Part shown: one piece after another, positions 6,704 through 14,540 of the stretch | Position numbering within the stretch: position 1 is the first letter of the stretch | How the letters are laid out: every line of letters starts with the position of its first letter | Assembly (NCBI GenBank): GCA_026134025.1 | Contig: JAOQII010000007.1 | Span: 1 to 49,483 of the forward strand | Reading direction: 5' to 3' | From: Candidatus Syntropharchaeum sp. | GTDB taxonomy: Archaea > Halobacteriota > Syntropharchaeia > Syntropharchaeales > Syntropharchaeaceae | DNA length: 49,483 nucleotides | The notes under the pieces: model-generated | The model's database searches: none | The model's input: only the letters and a program-made list of their open reading frames with translations | What the model was told of the DNA's origin: nothing | Position numbers and translations under genes: made by a program

Positions 6704-8975
6704 GATATACCACCCCAAAAAGCCCGGCCAATATCAGACCGATGACGATAAGCACCACAGACCAGCTCATATGAGGCATTTCTGGTTTTTCACTGATTCC
6801 ATCTGCTACTGCGGTCGCTGTCGGAGTGGCTGAGGCAGTAGCTGTAGGTGTAGGAGTCCAGGCAGGCGTAGATGTTGGCGCTGGAGTAGAAGTCACAATG
6901 GGAGTTGGTACAATAATATTGAACGTATCTGTATCTGTGTGTCCATTTTGATCATCCACCTCCACGGTGTAGGTGCCTGTTACAGCTTCCAGGGTCTCAA
7001 AGACTGCCATGAATCTGCCATTTTTAACTTCAGCGAGCTTTTTTCCAAGATCCATTGTACCATAGACTCTGACCGCAACCGAGTACCCCTCTCTATTTGA
7101 AGATCCTGTTACAACTATATCATCACCGATCACAACATCATCGATCGGATCAAGCTCAACCGAACTCTCCCTAACCTCGATCTCAATCATCTTCATGATG
7201 TCATCGCTTCCAGGTCCTGAGGTTATATCCCTTATTATCGCATCAAGCTCATCCTGCGTCTTTCCGGCTAAGTTCATAAGATCTCCGCCGGCATATCTAT
7301 CCTTTACACCATCAAGAAGATAGGATGATCCTGTTCTACCATAGACCCCATCTTTTCCAGGAACAAGGACAAAGATAAGATATTCTCCCTCGTCTGCATC
7401 ATCCTGAATATCGATCTCAAACGAGAACCTGCTATCTTCATCTGATGTTGATTCGATGTAGTGTGTGATCCCAGTTGGGAGTCCATCGAGACCTGAATCA
7501 GACGGATTCAAACCATCTCCACCACCACCCTCGGGCGAGATCGCAATGAGATCAACAGCATCAAAGCCCGGTGCATAACCTGTGAGCTTCAGTGTATCAC
7601 CGCGTGCGATAAGTGAAGGGTGATCATCCAGACTCAGATCTCCTTCAACCATCGTAACGATACCCATGCCATCCTCACTCAGATCTTTCACATTATCGCC
7701 CACCGCAAGCCCTTCATCGATGAATACGCGAATTTCAATATCACCCTCTACGGCTGTCCCATGTGTCTGGGGCGTTGGAAGTTCCTCACTGAACCTTCCG
7801 CTGCTATCAACCGGGATATCGGTCATGACAACAAGATCGTCGATCGCTATGTCAACCGTATTTCCAGCATTAACTGTCCCGTTGATCCTGAGATCCTCAC
7901 CGATCACACAGGTATCTGGTAGATCCAGAACTGCCTTCTTCTTAACAACCGATACATCCAGAGAATCCATCTCACCACTATTTAGATCCTGAACCTGAAT
8001 CGTGTACGAGCCAGACCTCGTAAAGTAGATTGAGTACACATTCTCACCATCAACATCATCAAGCTCATCCGTGAAAGACCCGATCGTCTCCTCGTGTGGG
8101 TTATCATTGACACCCGGTGGGAATATGGCAAACTCACCACCTCTTCCAACCGAGATGTTTATACTATTATCAGGCGCACCTGTCACGGTCAGCTTGAACC
8201 TCTCAAGTTCTGCAACTTTCTCCCGCTCTGTTTCAAGTTTGATCTCGCTCTTCACGATCTCAAGCTTCTTCACATCGCTCTTCTCTGAGAACCCCCGTGC
8301 GTACTCCTCCTCAGTAAGGATCCTGAACTCATACTCACCAAGATCCCATCCTGTTGTATTTATCAGAAGATCCTCAAGGTGCTCAACATTCACCTGATCG
8401 AAGACCGTTCCATCTGCAGGATTTGTCTTCAATATATCGCCTGTCGGGTTTTTAACCTCAAGCGTCACACCATCATACGGATCGAGTGAGTTTTTGAAAT
8501 CTATCGTGAAACCTGTACCCTGCGGAAGCTTCTTACCAGCGACCGATTTTGTTCCACGCTTGAGATCCAGTTTGAAGGATGTACCTGTGACCTTGATCGT
8601 TGTGGGTTTGCATCCATCACAATCTGCAGTTGCGTTGTACTTACCTGTCTCCATATCTTCAGTTACATCAGTACCGAGCACACCATCGGCGTCCGACTCC
8701 TCGCTCTCATCCTCTGCATCCCCGCTCAATCCCTCAAGGTTTACAATTCCGCAGGGACACCCCGTCTCATTAAAAAAGTGCACCTCCTGACCCTTTATGA
8801 TCGTTGCATCCTCTCCATCAAGATAGACTGTAACATTATCTTGATTCACTCTGAAGTATGTTCCCTGGCTCTCTATCACCTGTGTTTCTGGAATTATGGA
8901 TGCAGATGCCACCATGGGAGTTAACAGTATAAATATTATGATCAAAAGCAATATGGCTCTCTGTACTTTTATCAT
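6690..8975 (-). CDS. Large surface protein with Ig-like repeats, DUF3821-type N-terminus and C-terminal anchor
   Basis: A 761-residue exported protein. It has a signal peptide (residues 1-25, ending VASAS) and then a domain starting TQVIESQGTYFRVNQDNVTVYLDG, which resembles DUF3821-type methanogen surface proteins. Acidic segments and several beta-rich repeats follow; the two clearest run from KKAVLDLPDTCVIGEDLRINGTV and from SSVELDPIDDVVIGDDIVVTGSS. The C-terminus is a Pro/Thr linker (PTPIVTSTPAPTSTP) and a membrane helix ending VVYLRRK. It may be an S-layer or S-layer-associated protein. It is transcribed away from the cohesin genes, from a copy of the promoter they share. The exact role is unknown. 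Confidence 0.8.
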   Translation of the reverse strand: MIKVQRAILLLIIIFILLTPMVASASIIPETQVIESQGTYFRVNQDNVTVYLDGEDATIIKGQEVHFFNETGCPCGIVNLEGLSGDAEDESEESDADGVLGTDVTEDMETGKYNATADCDGCKPTTIKVTGTSFKLDLKRGTKSVAGKKLPQGTGFTIDFKNSLDPYDGVTLEVKNPTGDILKTNPADGTVFDQVNVEHLEDLLINTTGWDLGEYEFRILTEEEYARGFSEKSDVKKLEIVKSEIKLETEREKVAELERFKLTVTGAPDNSINISVGRGGEFAIFPPGVNDNPHEETIGSFTDELDDVDGENVYSIYFTRSGSYTIQVQDLNSGEMDSLDVSVVKKKAVLDLPDTCVIGEDLRINGTVNAGNTVDIAIDDLVVMTDIPVDSSGRFSEELPTPQTHGTAVEGDIEIRVFIDEGLAVGDNVKDLSEDGMGIVTMVEGDLSLDDHPSLIARGDTLKLTGYAPGFDAVDLIAISPEGGGGDGLNPSDSGLDGLPTGITHYIESTSDEDSRFSFEIDIQDDADEGEYLIFVLVPGKDGVYGRTGSSYLLDGVKDRYAGGDLMNLAGKTQDELDAIIRDITSGPGSDDIMKMIEIEVRESSVELDPIDDVVIGDDIVVTGSSNREGYSVAVRVYGTMDLGKKLAEVKNGRFMAVFETLEAVTGTYTVEVDDQNGHTDTDTFNIIVPTPIVTSTPAPTSTPAWTPTPTATASATPTATAVADGISEKPEMPHMSWSVVLIVIGLILAGLFGVVYLRRK

Positions 8976-9017
8976 TTACATACGCCTTCCATTATTTTGT
9001 AGAATGGTCTTATACCT

Positions 9018-9051
9018 CTTTATTAATAAGTTTTTTGATTTTAGTAAGATT
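9018..9051 (-). promoter_or_regulatory. Shared promoter element, copy for the surface protein
   Basis: Read on the minus strand it contains TTACTAAAATCAAAAAACTT followed by ATTAATAAAG. This is the same two-part pattern (upstream TTACTAA, then purine-rich BRE and TATTAAT TATA) found before four other units in the window. The start codon lies about 40 bases downstream of the TATA part. Confidence 0.7.
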
Positions 9052-9052
9052 A

Positions 9053-9086
9053 AATAAATCATAAACCAAAAACTTTATTAATAAAA
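9053..9086 (+). promoter_or_regulatory. Shared promoter element, copy for the single-cohesin protein
   Basis: Contains CCAAAAACTTTATTAATAAA, which matches the BRE/TATA core of the other copies; its upstream half is more divergent. It lies back to back with the minus-strand copy. Confidence 0.7.
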
Positions 9087-9129
9087 TAGATACGTTTAGA
9101 ATTATGATAAGAGGTATGAGGTGCTGATG

Positions 9130-10341
9130 ATGCGAAAAGTTGGAAAGAATTTCATTATTATATCTGCTGTGCTTATATTGCTCATCACACAGTTCTCAGT
9201 AGCACTGGCAGGAGATACAAAGGTGAGTGTGAGTGCACCCGATGAGGTAAAGCCGGGTGATGTATTCAGTGCGTATATCATGATAGAGGATGTTACGGAT
9301 TTTGTTGCAGGACAGTTTGATCTGAGCTTTGATTCGGATGTCATTACCGTGGTTGATGTTAAGAACGGTGAGATAGAGAGTCAGGATGTTCCGATTCTTG
9401 CATGGAACTTCAAACCTGGAACTGATAACTATCTCAGGGTTGTATATGATCTTCCAGGTGCTGATGGTGTGAGTGGTTCAGGATATCTTGCAGAGATCAT
9501 CTTTGAGGTTAAGGGTGCTGATGGGGATACAAGCAGCATAGAGATCTCAAATCTACAGCTCGGTAACAAGAATGCAGAGGAGATTACAGCAGACTGGTCG
9601 AGCGGTGAAGTTAAGGTGGATGCCTCTGCAACACCCCAGCCAACAACAATTCAGGAGTCAACCTATCAGGGAAGTTCTGGATATGCATTCAATGAAACTG
9701 ATACGAGCGGTGAGGCGACGACCACAACGAGTGAAAAAGTCACAAGATCGATTCCGGCTATTCAGGCAGGAACAAAGACCTCTGTTGTATTCAGTGATAT
9801 GGATATCTCGATGATCACACTTGATGTGGATCAGGATCTTTCCAATATTGAACTTTCGATACAACCTCGGGATCTGCCCGGAGAGATACCTGAACCTGAT
9901 GGAGTACTCTATAGCTCTTACGAGATAAAAGCAGAAGAGCTGGATGGAGCAGAAGTAACCGCAACGATCGATTTCAGGGTTTTAAAGTCATGGATTGAAG
10001 AAAACAGTATAGATAAGGCAACGATCACGCTGAACCGCTATCACAATGGTAAGTGGCAGGAACTTCCAACTTTCATGGCAGGAGAGGATGAGAATTTTGT
10101 CAACTACCAGGCAGAGAGTACTGGTTTCTCGTACTTTGCGATAACCGGGGAGGTGGTTACCGGATCAGAGATGACACCTGCATCAAGGGATGCCACATCA
10201 ACACCGATACCCACGACAACACCCCTGGAAGCAGATTCGACTGCTGGAACTGAGATAACGTGGGGTGTGATTATTGCAGCTATTCTTCTAACTGCTGTGA
10301 TCTGTGCGGCAGTATTCATATTCCTCTCAAAGAGAAAGTAG
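9130..10341 (+). CDS. Membrane-anchored protein with one cohesin domain and a PGF-pre-PGF domain
   Basis: A cell-surface protein of 403 residues from the ATG at 9130, chosen because GAGGTG lies six bases upstream; GTG 9121 and ATG 9127 are in frame but poorly spaced. A signal peptide ends near VALAGD. A cohesin-like beta sandwich spans about residues 28-165 (SVSAPDEVKPGDVFSAYI, AGQFDLSFDSDVITVVDV, GVSGSGYLAEIIFEV). A Thr/Ser linker follows, then a PGF-pre-PGF domain (about 205-345, starting TRSIPAIQAGTKTSVVFSDMD and ending FSYFAITG). The C-terminus has another Thr/Pro linker and a membrane helix ending FLSKRK. Cohesins bind dockerins, so this is a candidate cell-attached receptor for the dockerin proteins encoded downstream. 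Confidence 0.88.
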   Translation: MRKVGKNFIIISAVLILLITQFSVALAGDTKVSVSAPDEVKPGDVFSAYIMIEDVTDFVAGQFDLSFDSDVITVVDVKNGEIESQDVPILAWNFKPGTDNYLRVVYDLPGADGVSGSGYLAEIIFEVKGADGDTSSIEISNLQLGNKNAEEITADWSSGEVKVDASATPQPTTIQESTYQGSSGYAFNETDTSGEATTTTSEKVTRSIPAIQAGTKTSVVFSDMDISMITLDVDQDLSNIELSIQPRDLPGEIPEPDGVLYSSYEIKAEELDGAEVTATIDFRVLKSWIEENSIDKATITLNRYHNGKWQELPTFMAGEDENFVNYQAESTGFSYFAITGEVVTGSEMTPASRDATSTPIPTTTPLEADSTAGTEITWGVIIAAILLTAVICAAVFIFLSKRK

Positions 10342-10352
10342 AGTGGCGAGGG

Positions 10353-10373
10353 TTTTTTGCTTTTTTATTTTTT
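10353..10373 (+). terminator. Oligo-T terminator tract
   Basis: Runs of six, six and six T within about 20 bases directly after the stop at 10341, typical of archaeal T-rich termination. I see no strong hairpin. Confidence 0.5.
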
Positions 10374-10434
10374 ATTATATGTAAACCCTGATATTTTTAA
10401 TGAGTATCTTATAATAGACAAAAATCAAAGACTT

Positions 10435-10467
10435 AATGTTACCAAATCCGAAAAGTTTATTAATCAA
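10435..10467 (+). promoter_or_regulatory. Shared promoter element, copy for the scaffold operon
   Basis: AATGTTACCAAATCC followed by GAAAAGTTTATTAATCAA. It has the same arrangement as the copies at 18901 and 26510. The GTG start is 44 bases beyond it, after AGTTAGGAGGAATA. Confidence 0.72.
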
Positions 10468-10510
10468 TAAGTCGATTCGAAATACATTTTAAGAGTTAGG
10501 AGGAATATAT

Positions 10511-12010
10511 GTGATAAAAGGTAAGATAGATGCAGTGGTGCTTGTGGCGGTTATGCTACTTGCGCCAGTGGCGTATGCAGGTATGATGGGGAGCGTTACA
10601 GCAACGAATATCCCAACGGTTACAGTCAGTGTGCCCGAGTATATCTCCGGAAGCTTCGAGGCAACGATCGAGGTGGAGGATGTTTCCAATCTCAACTCAG
10701 GGCAGTTTGACCTGACATTTGATCCAGATGTGATCAATGTGACAGATGTACTTGAGGGTGAGATCGATGGTGTGACGATCCCGATCGATATGTGGGAGTT
10801 TATGAGTTATGACAGGATAAGGGTGCTCTTCAAGTTACCCGATGTTGATACTGCGAGTGGATCAGGGTACCTTGCAAAGATCGGTTTCGAGGTTAAAGGG
10901 GAGAATGGTGATACAAGTGAGCTTGAGATCACAAAAGGTCTGCTGGTAGACTATGATGGAGAGGGAATGGATGCAAACTGGAATGGCGCTGCACTCACCG
11001 TTGCAATGGGTCCCTCAGTAACGGTCAATGCTCCAGCAGCAGCATCAGATAGCTTTGAGGTTCAGATCGAGATAGATGATGTGGAAGATCTCGATGCAGC
11101 CCAGTTTGATCTGAGCTTCAATCCGGATGTGCTTACGGTTGCATCTGTAAGTGATGGGGAGATAGATGGTAAAGATATACCAGTTCTAAACTGGAACCTT
11201 GATCCCAGTGATCCAGGTACCCTCAGAGTGGTGGTTGATCTTCCAGGTGTGAAAGGGGTGAGCGGTTCAGGACACCTTGCAAAGATCGAGTTCGATCCCA
11301 AAGGGGGTGGCGTAAGCAGGCTCGTGCTCAGCAATGTGATTCTGAGTGACATTAACGCAGATGAGATCAAGGGGCCACAGCTTGGAAGCTCAGAGGTCGA
11401 GGTCACGTTACCCGGTGGAACGGTCATATCAATCAGTGATGTTGCAGCCATAGGGACGATCACAGTACCGATTACAATCGAGAACGCCACGAATGTTGGC
11501 TCATGCGATCTGACTTTGAGTTATGATCCAGATATCGTGATTGTATCAGATGTTGGGGGAGGTGAGTTCGATAGCCTTCAGGCAAACCTTGAGGATGCAT
11601 CTGATGGTATCATCCGAATCGGTACATACCAGACATCAAGCCCGGGCCTCAATGGCGACGTCGTACTTGCAGAGGTTACCCTCATGACAATGGGTGATAT
11701 AGAGTCATCCACCACGCTTGATCTTGAGGTTACAACCCTGAAAGACGCAACGCCCGAATGCAACCCAATTCCATGCCTTGTCGAGGATGGAAGCTTCACC
11801 GTGCTTTTGAAGGGTGATGCAAACGGTGATGGCAGGATAGATATGGCAGATTGTATGTATCTTGCGAAGAATATCCTGGGTATCAGCGGTTTTGAGCAAA
11901 TTGTTGAGGCGGCTGTGGATGTCAACGGTGACGGTGAGATCGATATGGCAGATTGCATGTATCTCGCAAAACACATCCTCGATATTGCTGGGTTTGAGGA
12001 GCTTAAGTGA
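10511..12010 (+). CDS. Scaffoldin-like secreted protein: three cohesin-like domains plus C-terminal dockerin
   Basis: A 499-residue exported protein starting at GTG 10511, with AGGAGG eight bases upstream. The signal peptide is about residues 1-23. Cohesin 1 (about 34-168) and cohesin 2 (about 170-300) share the xxQFDLxF and SGSGxLAKI motifs with the preceding protein. A third domain (about 303-428) is of a different subtype, with GSCDLTLSYDPDIVIVSDV and LKDATPECNPIP. The dockerin (about 435-499) has two nearly identical calcium-loop repeats, DANGDGRIDMADCMYLAKNIL and DVNGDGEIDMADCMYLAKHIL. There is no membrane anchor, so the dockerin may attach it to an anchored cohesin protein, as in a cellulosome scaffoldin. 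The partner is inferred. Confidence 0.9.
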   Translation: MIKGKIDAVVLVAVMLLAPVAYAGMMGSVTATNIPTVTVSVPEYISGSFEATIEVEDVSNLNSGQFDLTFDPDVINVTDVLEGEIDGVTIPIDMWEFMSYDRIRVLFKLPDVDTASGSGYLAKIGFEVKGENGDTSELEITKGLLVDYDGEGMDANWNGAALTVAMGPSVTVNAPAAASDSFEVQIEIDDVEDLDAAQFDLSFNPDVLTVASVSDGEIDGKDIPVLNWNLDPSDPGTLRVVVDLPGVKGVSGSGHLAKIEFDPKGGGVSRLVLSNVILSDINADEIKGPQLGSSEVEVTLPGGTVISISDVAAIGTITVPITIENATNVGSCDLTLSYDPDIVIVSDVGGGEFDSLQANLEDASDGIIRIGTYQTSSPGLNGDVVLAEVTLMTMGDIESSTTLDLEVTTLKDATPECNPIPCLVEDGSFTVLLKGDANGDGRIDMADCMYLAKNILGISGFEQIVEAAVDVNGDGEIDMADCMYLAKHILDIAGFEELK

Positions 12011-12017
12011 GGTGGTT

Positions 12018-13172
12018 ATGAAGATAGGAGCTTTCCTGTTTGCTATCTGCCTGCTGGGGTTATCTATAGGCACGGTGGCATCAGCAGGTGAGTGCAGGGT
12101 TGTGGTGGAAGATCTCAGAGTGACATCAGAGACTGTTGATCTTCCTGTGAGGATTATGGACGCAGAGAAGATCGGTTCATGCGACCTGATTCTCACCTTC
12201 AACCCATCCTCCTTCATTGTAACAGATATCACAGCAGGGGATTTTGATACGACCATCTGGAACCTTGAGACTGCAGACTCAGGTCAGGTGAGAATCGGTG
12301 GATTCCAGACCACGAGCGATGGACTTGATGGGGAGGTTCTCGTTGCGACGATCGTCTTCGAGCGTGTGGGGGAAGACTCAACTCCAATCAACATTCAGGT
12401 TAAAACCCTGAAGGATGCAACACCTGCCTGCAATCCGATCCCCTATACGATCGAGAACGGGAGACTATTCACAGGAGGATCCGACTACATCGGAAGCAGA
12501 GGGTACGGAGATCTTCCCATCTCAACCCACAGCATCAATACGACAGAGGTTACAAGACGGATTCCCCTGATCGAGGCTGGCAGGGAAGCTTCTGTGATCT
12601 TCAGGGATATGGTAATCTCGATGATAACGATCCTGACAGAAGAGGATCTGAGGGATATTGCACTATCTCTTCAGGAGTTTGATGGAAAGCCACCTGTTAC
12701 ATCTACTCCTGATGCTATTCCCTATGCCTACTTTGAGATAGAAGCGGATGGCTTGAACACAGCAGACGTAAAGGCAGGGATCAGTTTCAGGGTTCCACAG
12801 TCATGGATCGATGAGAACAAAATCGATGCGCAAACGATTCTACTTAACCGATACAATGGCGGATGGATCTCGCTTCCAACTGTCAGGATCGATGACGATG
12901 ATGAGTTTATTACATTCAAATCAGAGACGAGTGAGTTCTCCTGCTTTGTGATAACAGGTGAGAGGATGGAATCAACTGGACAGGTTGAATCATCAATCGA
13001 GGCTGACAGAAGCGATACAGTAACTTCCAGGCCAACACCGATGACAGGCGAGGCGGGGGCAACTCCTGCACAGCCAGCATCTTTGAGCTGGAGCTATGTG
13101 CTCCTTGCTGTAATCGGAACGATACTTGTATGTGGAGCGATATTCCTTGTGATCTCAAGAAGGAGGAGATAA
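12018..13172 (+). CDS. Membrane-anchored cohesin-like protein with PGF-pre-PGF domain
   Basis: 384 residues from the ATG at 12018, eight bases after the scaffold stop, with GAGGTGG before it; the longer frame starting at 11862 lies inside the previous gene. A signal peptide (1-24, ending TVASAG) is followed by a cohesin-like domain of the same subtype as the third domain of the scaffold (GSCDLILTFNPSSFIVTDI, LKDATPACNPIP). A PGF-pre-PGF domain follows (TRRIPLIEAGREASVIFRDM to FSCFVITG). The C-terminus is a linker, a membrane helix and the tail SRRRR. Operon position and anchoring make it the natural candidate to hold the scaffold on the membrane. The specificity is not shown by sequence. Confidence 0.85.
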   Translation: MKIGAFLFAICLLGLSIGTVASAGECRVVVEDLRVTSETVDLPVRIMDAEKIGSCDLILTFNPSSFIVTDITAGDFDTTIWNLETADSGQVRIGGFQTTSDGLDGEVLVATIVFERVGEDSTPINIQVKTLKDATPACNPIPYTIENGRLFTGGSDYIGSRGYGDLPISTHSINTTEVTRRIPLIEAGREASVIFRDMVISMITILTEEDLRDIALSLQEFDGKPPVTSTPDAIPYAYFEIEADGLNTADVKAGISFRVPQSWIDENKIDAQTILLNRYNGGWISLPTVRIDDDDEFITFKSETSEFSCFVITGERMESTGQVESSIEADRSDTVTSRPTPMTGEAGATPAQPASLSWSYVLLAVIGTILVCGAIFLVISRRRR

Positions 13173-13178
13173 AACGAT

Positions 13179-13199
13179 CCGGGCGGAATCCCGGTTTTT
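13179..13199 (+). terminator. Hairpin plus T-run terminator or attenuator
   Basis: CCGGG (13179-13183) and CCCGG (13190-13194) form a short stem followed by TTTTTA. It lies between the cohesin genes and the dockerin-receptor genes and could reduce read-through. Confidence 0.55.
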
Positions 13200-13230
13200 A
13201 TTTGATTTGAATGAGGTAAGGAGGCTTTAT

Positions 13231-13543
13231 TGAATGAATCTGAATAAGATTGGTAGTTTAGCGATGGCAACTTTGATAGTCCTTGCGTCTGTTACGCTTC
13301 TGAGCATTGTGCCAGTATTAGCATCAGATGACTTCACATTGGGCATCTATGGCAATGCAAACCAGGATGATACGATCGATATGCGGGATGTCACAAAGAT
13401 CGCACGGATGATCTGCTGGCTCGAGGATGAGGTGGATTTAGCAGATGCAAAGTATGATGGGAATATAAATGTGCTTGATATAATCCAGACCGAGCTTGTT
13501 ATACTTGGAAGAGAGAAGGAGCTTACGGTTCTTGATTCTGCTG
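13231..13543 (+). repeat. Signal-peptide plus dockerin cassette, copy A
   Basis: About 313 bases nearly identical to 26586-26898, with about a dozen differences by eye. The similarity ends abruptly where the two binding-protein domains begin. Confidence 0.85.
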
Positions 13544-14499
13544 ATAGGATAGTGACGGTGGAGATGCCGGTTGAGAGAGTGGTTCCCCTTCACATGCGCC
13601 ATGCAGGAACAGTCTGCGTGCTGGGTGCAGATGATGAGGTGGTTGGCGTAGACAGTACAGTGATCTCACGCGGAAGGCTTTTTCCGGAACTCAGCACGCT
13701 GCCTTCCATTGGGACAGTACGAGCACCTGACCTGGAGCAGATATTGACGCTCAACCCGGATCTGATCATTACCTTCACAAACTTCCCTGACCCCGCCTCT
13801 CTTGAGGATAAGCTACCTGACACGGTATCCGTTATCCGTATGGATCTCTCAAGGGCAGATGATATACCAGGGGAGATGAAGATGCTTGGCTACATACTCG
13901 GCAGAGTCTCTGTGGCAGATGATTATATTGCGTGGTATGATGGGTATGTAGATGCGGTGAAGGAAAGGGTCTCAGCAATTCCAGCAGAGGAACGGGTCAA
14001 CGTCTTTATGGAAAGGGAAAAGAAGACCGGGAAAGACCCACTTGTTCGATGGGCCTATGCATCAGGGACGGGATACACTGACCTATGTGCTGTGGCAGGT
14101 GGTATAAACATCGCGGAGGATTATATCGACTATCACGGCGATGTCGAGACGGAATGGGTGGTTGACCAGAATCCAGATGTTATCATCGGGTTATCCTACA
14201 AAGGCGGGTATGAGGTGGATGATGATACAGCGATGAGGGAGTATTACGAGGAGATAATCGGTCTGCCAGGCTTTGAGAACGTCACCGCGGTTAAAGATGA
14301 TCGAGTTCATATAATCTCAGGCGATTTCTCAATCGGGGCACAGCTACCCATCGGGATTGTAACGGTTGCAAAATGGCTCTATCCAGATAAATTCGAGGAT
14401 CTTGATCCGGATGAGATTCACGAGGAGTTTCTCACGGAGTTTATGCAAATAGAGTACAATCTTGACGAATGGGGCGTGTTTGTGTACCCTGATATCTGA
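13234..14499 (+). CDS. Dockerin-fused FecB/BtuF-type substrate-binding protein (A)
   Basis: Extracytoplasmic binding protein of the cobalamin/iron-siderophore class (periplasmic-binding protein 2 fold). A signal peptide covers residues 1-31. A dockerin (about 39-93) has two calcium loops, NANQDDTIDMRD and DAKYDGNINVLD. The binding domain starts LTVLDSADRIVTVEMPVERVV and contains VVGVDSTVI, PDLEQILTLNPDLII and, near the C-terminus, VTAVKDDRVHIISGD, all typical of the family. The start is preceded by AAGGAGG. The N-terminal 103 codons are nearly identical to those of the gene at 26589, but the binding domains differ, implying different ligands. No FecCD-type permease is present. Confidence 0.9.
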   Translation: MNLNKIGSLAMATLIVLASVTLLSIVPVLASDDFTLGIYGNANQDDTIDMRDVTKIARMICWLEDEVDLADAKYDGNINVLDIIQTELVILGREKELTVLDSADRIVTVEMPVERVVPLHMRHAGTVCVLGADDEVVGVDSTVISRGRLFPELSTLPSIGTVRAPDLEQILTLNPDLIITFTNFPDPASLEDKLPDTVSVIRMDLSRADDIPGEMKMLGYILGRVSVADDYIAWYDGYVDAVKERVSAIPAEERVNVFMEREKKTGKDPLVRWAYASGTGYTDLCAVAGGINIAEDYIDYHGDVETEWVVDQNPDVIIGLSYKGGYEVDDDTAMREYYEEIIGLPGFENVTAVKDDRVHIISGDFSIGAQLPIGIVTVAKWLYPDKFEDLDPDEIHEEFLTEFMQIEYNLDEWGVFVYPDI

Positions 14500-14540
14500 A
14501 AGATGCGATTAATTTGAATGAGGTAAGGAGGAATTATTGA

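Noticed and set aside
11862-12017. Longer N-terminus for the second anchored cohesin protein
   Set aside because: It lies inside the scaffold dockerin repeats, and the ATG at 12018 has a proper signal peptide and ribosome site.
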